Below, one piece after another: positions 36,059 through 39,304 of a stretch of DNA of 39,304 bases (positions are counted from its first letter, which is position 1; every line of letters begins with the position of its first letter). The notes under the pieces were generated by a model that saw nothing but the letters and a program-made list of their open reading frames with translations, was not told where the DNA came from and did no database searches. This DNA is from JANLIQ01 sp964358205 (GTDB taxonomy: Bacteria > Patescibacteriota > UBA1384 > 2-12-FULL-50-11), in assembly GCA_964358205.1 (NCBI GenBank), contig CAYHNZ010000007.1:1-39304 (forward strand), in the 5' to 3' direction. Made by a program: the position numbers and the translations under genes.

Positions 36059-38281
36059 ATGCAAAAAGTAAAAGTATTTTTCATCCGTTTCCTTGTTGTC
36101 CTACTGGCCTTTCAAGGCACGGTGGCTGCCCAGTTGATAAACATCAATTCGGCACGAGCCAGTGGAATCCCACCAGTAGTGATCAACGAGTTAATGTGGA
36201 TGGGAACGAAGGCCAGTCTGGCTGACGAATGGATAGAACTGCGCAACACGACCAATGCGGCTATCGACTTGTCTGGTTGGCAGTTGACTAACAGCGCGCC
36301 AAGTAACGGGACGCTGACAATCCCAACGGGCAAAAGCATCGAAGCTAACGGCTATTTTCTGATTAGTAACTACGATCAGGCCAATGCTAGCTCGATTCTC
36401 AATGTTGCGTCAGATTGGGTCACGACCAGTCTTTCCTTAGGCAACACCTGCGAATCTGGGATGAGCGTCTACATCCAACTATTGGGCCTGTCGGATACCG
36501 ATCCGCCAACCATAACCGATCAGGCTGGTTGCAGTAACTCGGGCGGTAGTCCGCTCAAAGGTGTTAATAGCCCAGGAGCCAAAAAGGCGATGGAGCGCAA
36601 TATCGTCATAGCCGACGGGCTACTCGGGGACAGTTGGCACGATTCGACCCTGCAAGTCAACCTAGATTTAGGTGCTATTGACTATGCCTCGCCAAGAGCC
36701 ATTAACGAGGGGGACTCAACCCCGCCTCTAAACGGTATCGTTAACGATGGCGTGGAAACTGACATTGATTGGAGCGCCAACAGTTTGGGCGTCACGGCTA
36801 ACTGGAGCGGTTTTACCGACCCAGAATCCGGCGTTACTAACTATTCAGTTGGGTTAGGTACAACGCCGCTGGCGGCGGACTTTATGCCGTTTGTCTCGGT
36901 CGGGTTAGTCGAAACCTATAATTTTGTCTTTCCTGTTCCAACCACCAGCGGAACATTCTATGTATTAGTGAAAGCGGTCAACGGCGCTGGTATCGTCGGA
37001 GAGATTAAAGCCAGCGATGGCTTCACGATCGATCTAGCCGACCCAGCCGTGCCAACGGGATTGACGATCACGGACACTCCGCTAGACAACGGCGGGAGTT
37101 TGAAGGCGACTTGGACTGCCTCGACTTCGCTTGACGAGATTACCTATCAGCTAAACTACCGCAAGGTCGGTGACATAGTCTGGACAAGTGTCGTGGCTGG
37201 TAACTTGCTTGAAAAAGTCGTGACCGGACTGCAAAATGCCCCGGTCAACTACGAGTTCACTGTCGAAGCGATTGACTTCAATGCCCAACACTCGGCTGTT
37301 AGCACCATCGTTATTGGCCAGGCGCTCGATAATTTAGTGCCAATCATCGACATCAACAAAATTGTTGTGGGTCAGAATAAGCCCGGAAGCGATGATACGG
37401 TATCGGGTCAAACTGGAGCGTCTAATGAGGGGCCGGTAACTGTAACCCTGTTGTCGGCTACGCCTGGCGACCCGACCGCCGTGGTTATCGGTTCAGTTAT
37501 TAGTAACGCCGATGGGTCGTTTGCGGCCATCGGTATTGGAGACAATAAATACGATCAAGTCTGGCTACAGCTAACTGATTCCAGTAGCAATTTGAGCCTG
37601 CCGTTAAAGTTGAGCAATGATATCGTCGGTCCAACGGCGCCGGTACTAAACAAAGTGGTTGCCAAGTGTGAGTCCGAAACCTGCCGAGTCACTTTAGACT
37701 GGCAGTCGGGTTCAAGCGACACGGCTAGCTACAAAGTAGTTTACACCGTTGACGGTGTCGATCATCAAACCTTCGAGGTTACAGCGACGGCATTAGCTTT
37801 AGATTTGCCGTCGGGCAAAACCTACCTATTCAAGGTAGTTGGTTACGACCAATTTGGTAATCCCAGTAGTCCAAGTAACATCTTCTCGGTCACCCTGACA
37901 AAGGGCGTCAAGACGATCGTTACGGGTTCGGGAACAACAACTGAAGGTATCTCCGGATCGACGAGGGTAAGTACGGCAACTGTGCCTAAAACAGCGGCAC
38001 CAGTCGAGTTCGTGCCGAAAGCTAAAGCGGCCGAACCGGTCGTCGAAACACCAATTGAGCCTGAAAAGCCGTTGGTTCAAGGCAGTAACAGTCAAGGCGA
38101 TTGGGTCCGCATCTTGGTAGTGGTGGTGCTACTCTTAATCATCGCTGGTAGCTTCTATGCGCTATCGCGATCAGTTAAAGAGACACCGGAAGAGGAGTTC
38201 GATCGGAACAAAGCCGACTCGAAAGATGACGCTGTTGCGGGAACAACTAAACGCCGCGGTCGTCGTCGACATCGTCGCTAG
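36059..38281 (+). CDS. Surface protein with lamin-tail and fibronectin III domains, C-terminal anchor
   Basis: 740 residues. Signal peptide 1-36 (ending SARASG). A lamin-tail domain (about 38-160) is marked by VVINELMWMG, DEWIELRNTT and IDLSGWQLTN. Three fibronectin III/Ig-like units follow (about 225-330, 335-425, 525-620), with a further Ig-like spacer at about 435-520. The C-terminus has a Thr/Pro/Ala linker, one transmembrane helix (about 690-710, RILVVVVLLLIIAGSFYALS) and a very basic tail (KRRGRRRHRR). Lamin-tail domains outside nuclei occur in surface proteins with nucleases or adhesins. AAGGAGA is before the ATG; a terminator follows. Confidence 0.92.
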   Translation: MQKVKVFFIRFLVVLLAFQGTVAAQLININSARASGIPPVVINELMWMGTKASLADEWIELRNTTNAAIDLSGWQLTNSAPSNGTLTIPTGKSIEANGYFLISNYDQANASSILNVASDWVTTSLSLGNTCESGMSVYIQLLGLSDTDPPTITDQAGCSNSGGSPLKGVNSPGAKKAMERNIVIADGLLGDSWHDSTLQVNLDLGAIDYASPRAINEGDSTPPLNGIVNDGVETDIDWSANSLGVTANWSGFTDPESGVTNYSVGLGTTPLAADFMPFVSVGLVETYNFVFPVPTTSGTFYVLVKAVNGAGIVGEIKASDGFTIDLADPAVPTGLTITDTPLDNGGSLKATWTASTSLDEITYQLNYRKVGDIVWTSVVAGNLLEKVVTGLQNAPVNYEFTVEAIDFNAQHSAVSTIVIGQALDNLVPIIDINKIVVGQNKPGSDDTVSGQTGASNEGPVTVTLLSATPGDPTAVVIGSVISNADGSFAAIGIGDNKYDQVWLQLTDSSSNLSLPLKLSNDIVGPTAPVLNKVVAKCESETCRVTLDWQSGSSDTASYKVVYTVDGVDHQTFEVTATALALDLPSGKTYLFKVVGYDQFGNPSSPSNIFSVTLTKGVKTIVTGSGTTTEGISGSTRVSTATVPKTAAPVEFVPKAKAAEPVVETPIEPEKPLVQGSNSQGDWVRILVVVVLLLIIAGSFYALSRSVKETPEEEFDRNKADSKDDAVAGTTKRRGRRRHRR

Positions 38282-38295
38282 TAGAGCTACTGCTC

Positions 38296-38332
38296 ACAAA
38301 AACGATCTGCCATCCCGGCGGATCGTTTTTGT
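38296..38332 (+). terminator. Rho-independent terminator of the lamin-tail gene
   Basis: Perfect 12-bp stem ACAAAAACGATC / GATCGTTTTTGT, with TGCC/GGCG extending it inside. The arm contains TTTTT, so it should work in both directions. Confidence 0.88.
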
Positions 38333-38343
38333 TAGGAGCTAAA

Positions 38344-38378
38344 CAGGATCTTCAAGGGCTAGGCCTTTGAAGATCCTG
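38344..38378 (+). other. Long perfect hairpin between the terminator and the FtsB-like gene
   Basis: CAGGATCTTCAA / TTGAAGATCCTG with GGGC-TAG-GCCT closing the loop (one G-T pair) gives a 16-bp stem. No T-run follows, so it is not a standard terminator. It ends 52 nt before the FtsB-like start. Confidence 0.6.
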
Positions 38379-38429
38379 GAGAGTCAAATCGGTAGTTACT
38401 AAAAGGCTCAAATACGCTAGAGTCAATGT

Positions 38430-38831
38430 GTGATGAGAGGGGCAATGTCGCGCGAATTTATGCTGAATCTGCTACTGGCGGGACTACTTGTCTTTGCCGT
38501 CAGCTCCAATATCCAGCTGATTGTGCGCAACCATCAGCTCAACGAAATTCTCTCCACTAAAAAGGCTATCACCGCCAAGCAAGAGATGAGTAATAAAAAA
38601 CTCAAATCGTTGATCGCCTACTACCAAACCCCGTCGTTTCAGGAAGTTGAGGCGCGTCGCCGTCTGGGCTTAAAAAAGCCCGATGAAACAGTTTACACGA
38701 TCAAAGGATTGGTTAATAACACCGACCAAAGTTCGTCGCTTAGCGACAATCTCTACCAAGACATTTCCCCCACCGCCCCGGTTCCTCAAACCAATATCCA
38801 GCAGTGGTGGCAGTATTTTTTCGGGCAGTAG
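38430..38831 (+). CDS. FtsB/DivIC-family septum formation protein
   Basis: 133 residues. One transmembrane segment (about 12-30) is followed by a coiled coil (HQLNEILSTKKAITAKQEMS, to about 70) and the short conserved motif TPSFQEVEARRRLGLKKPDE. This is the layout of divisome proteins that bind FtsL and FtsQ/DivIB in the septum. The C-terminus adds a linker and WWQYFFGQ. GTG at 38430 is preferred: TAGAGT (38418-38423) lies 6 nt upstream, the spacing seen at other leaderless genes. ATG at 38433 or 38445 are alternatives. Confidence 0.85.
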   Translation: MMRGAMSREFMLNLLLAGLLVFAVSSNIQLIVRNHQLNEILSTKKAITAKQEMSNKKLKSLIAYYQTPSFQEVEARRRLGLKKPDETVYTIKGLVNNTDQSSSLSDNLYQDISPTAPVPQTNIQQWWQYFFGQ

Positions 38832-38926
38832 TGCCGATGGGAAGAATGTCGCCTGCGGCTCGCTTTTCACTAGCGTTCAAAGTTGAACCACCGACCTAAG
38901 CGTTACTATGAACAATTTGCCGATTG

Positions 38927-39001
38927 TGCCGGGGGCGGGGATCGAACCCGCGAACCTCTTCTTTATGAGTGAAGCGCTCTAACCAACTGAGCTACCCCGG
39001 C
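38927..39001 (-). tRNA. trnM: tRNA-Met(CAU), elongator type or Ile2
   Basis: Acceptor GCCGGGG/CCCCGGC, D stem GCTC/GAGC, loop CTCATAA (anticodon CAT), T stem GCGGG/CCCGC, discriminator A, no CCA. The anticodon stem CTTCA/AGAAG has an A31-A39 mismatch, and the variable region has six bases. A CAU tRNA modified to read AUA (Ile2) cannot be excluded by sequence alone. Confidence 0.85.
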
Positions 39002-39021
39002 AAATTGTGAGAAGCGAGTGT

Positions 39022-39064
39022 TAACGATATGAGTGCTTCGCTCTAACCACTGAGCTACACCGGC
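39022..39064 (-). pseudogene. 5' half of a tRNA-Met-like gene
   Basis: GCCGGTG, TA, GCTC-AGTGGTTA-GAGC, G, AAGCA and loop CTCATAT (anticodon CAT) follow the tRNA pattern from 39064, then the next bases (CGTTA) do not pair with AAGCA. No T arm or 3' acceptor follows. It lies upstream of tRNA-Met in its direction of transcription and shares its D-arm sequence. Confidence 0.7.
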
Positions 39065-39127
39065 ATATTTGTAATTTTAGTAGATTAACCCAAGAAAAAC
39101 CAGTCTTTCGACTGATTTTTCTTTTTG

Positions 39128-39200
39128 TAGCGGGGGTTAGATTCGAACTAACGACCTCGTGGTTATGAGCCACGCGAGCTGACCACTGCTCCACCCCGCT
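39128..39200 (-). tRNA. trnfM: Initiator-type tRNA-Met(CAU) with A1-U72
   Basis: Acceptor AGCGGGG/CCCCGCT, D stem GAGC/GCTC, anticodon stem CGTGG/CCACG, loop CTCATAA, variable AGGTC, T stem GTTAG/CTAAC, discriminator A, no CCA. GCGGGGTGGAGCAG and AGCTCG are hallmark bacterial initiator tRNA sequences. Pair 1-72 is A-U instead of a C-A mismatch, and 29-41 is U-A instead of G-C. Confidence 0.88.
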
Positions 39201-39304
39201 ATCAGCCAGTATACCCAATCGAGCGGAGTCAGTCTAGCCAAAGGCTCTAATGGTTCTGTCAACTAATACGGAACAAGACATACAGCTAAGTAGCTATTCG
39301 GGTT
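39201..39304. other. Right edge, nothing recognised
   Basis: I see no gene, promoter or repeat here that I can support. Confidence 0.4.

Noticed and set aside
1..39304. Reassigned TGA codon, as in some Patescibacteria
   Set aside because: Several genes end sensibly at TGA, including ATGA overlaps at 10085 and 33182, so TGA is a stop here.
1..39304. CRISPR array, insertion sequence or prophage
   Set aside because: No regularly spaced repeats with unique spacers, no transposase and no phage structural cluster was found.

Overview
The window looks like a bacterial chromosome segment, most likely from the Patescibacteria (Candidate Phyla Radiation). The lineage is inferred from gene style, not proven. 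Supporting signs are giant repetitive surface proteins, a lamin-tail/fibronectin protein, many small membrane-anchored proteins, no visible biosynthetic operons apart from a lone pyrD, tRNA genes without encoded CCA, a self-splicing intron in a tRNA, and mostly single-gene transcription units. TGA acts as a normal stop. No CRISPR array, insertion sequence, phage or rRNA gene is visible.

Layout. 1-2.6 kb: N-terminal part of a repeat-rich surface protein (minus strand, runs off the left edge). 3-5.7 kb: small anchored protein, methyltransferase, cytosine-deaminase-like amidohydrolase. 5.8-13.5 kb: pyrD, membrane and envelope proteins, an M23 peptidase fused to a beta-propeller, a YdeI-like protein and a Gmad2 protein. 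13.6-17.2 kb: C39-like protein, a heliorhodopsin with a small membrane partner and a divergent conserved gene, and a FAS1-DUF378 pair. 17.5-25.9 kb: sigma-like regulator, ABC exporter, HIT protein, hydrolases, ITPase, voltage-gated-type ion channel, Trypco2-like protein. 25.9-26.3 kb: tRNA-Asn interrupted by a group I intron. 26.4-28.7 kb: LOG-like protein, beta-CASP nuclease, Cys-free CsoR-like regulator. 28.8-35.5 kb: L,D-transpeptidase, 14-motif beta-propeller, DUF5678/retropepsin pair, second ABC exporter behind tRNA-Ile(UAU). 36-39.3 kb: lamin-tail surface protein, FtsB/DivIC-like protein, tRNA-Met, a half-tRNA remnant and an initiator-like tRNA.

The most striking feature is a dispersed element of about 30 bp, always in the same orientation, with about 18 copies between 6.87 and 25.62 kb. 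On the minus strand the best copies read as complete promoters: -35 TCGACA, a conserved 16-nt spacer, -10 TACAAT, then 6-7 nt to the ATG. They therefore predict leaderless mRNAs, and they fix the starts of pyrD, the HIT protein and others. The -10/6-7 nt/start spacing also recurs at unrelated promoters, so leaderless transcription seems common here. A variant class lies 3' of plus-strand genes and in two cases supplies the last codons and stop. Three copies carry a 50-100 bp insertion.

Other notable points are a perfectly symmetric divergent promoter between heliorhodopsin and an uncharacterised gene; two genes whose only well-placed start codons are AUA and AUU; two mRNAs that begin 2-3 nt after a tRNA 3' end; a tRNA-Ile(UAU) with G37; and an initiator-type tRNA with an A1-U72 pair.
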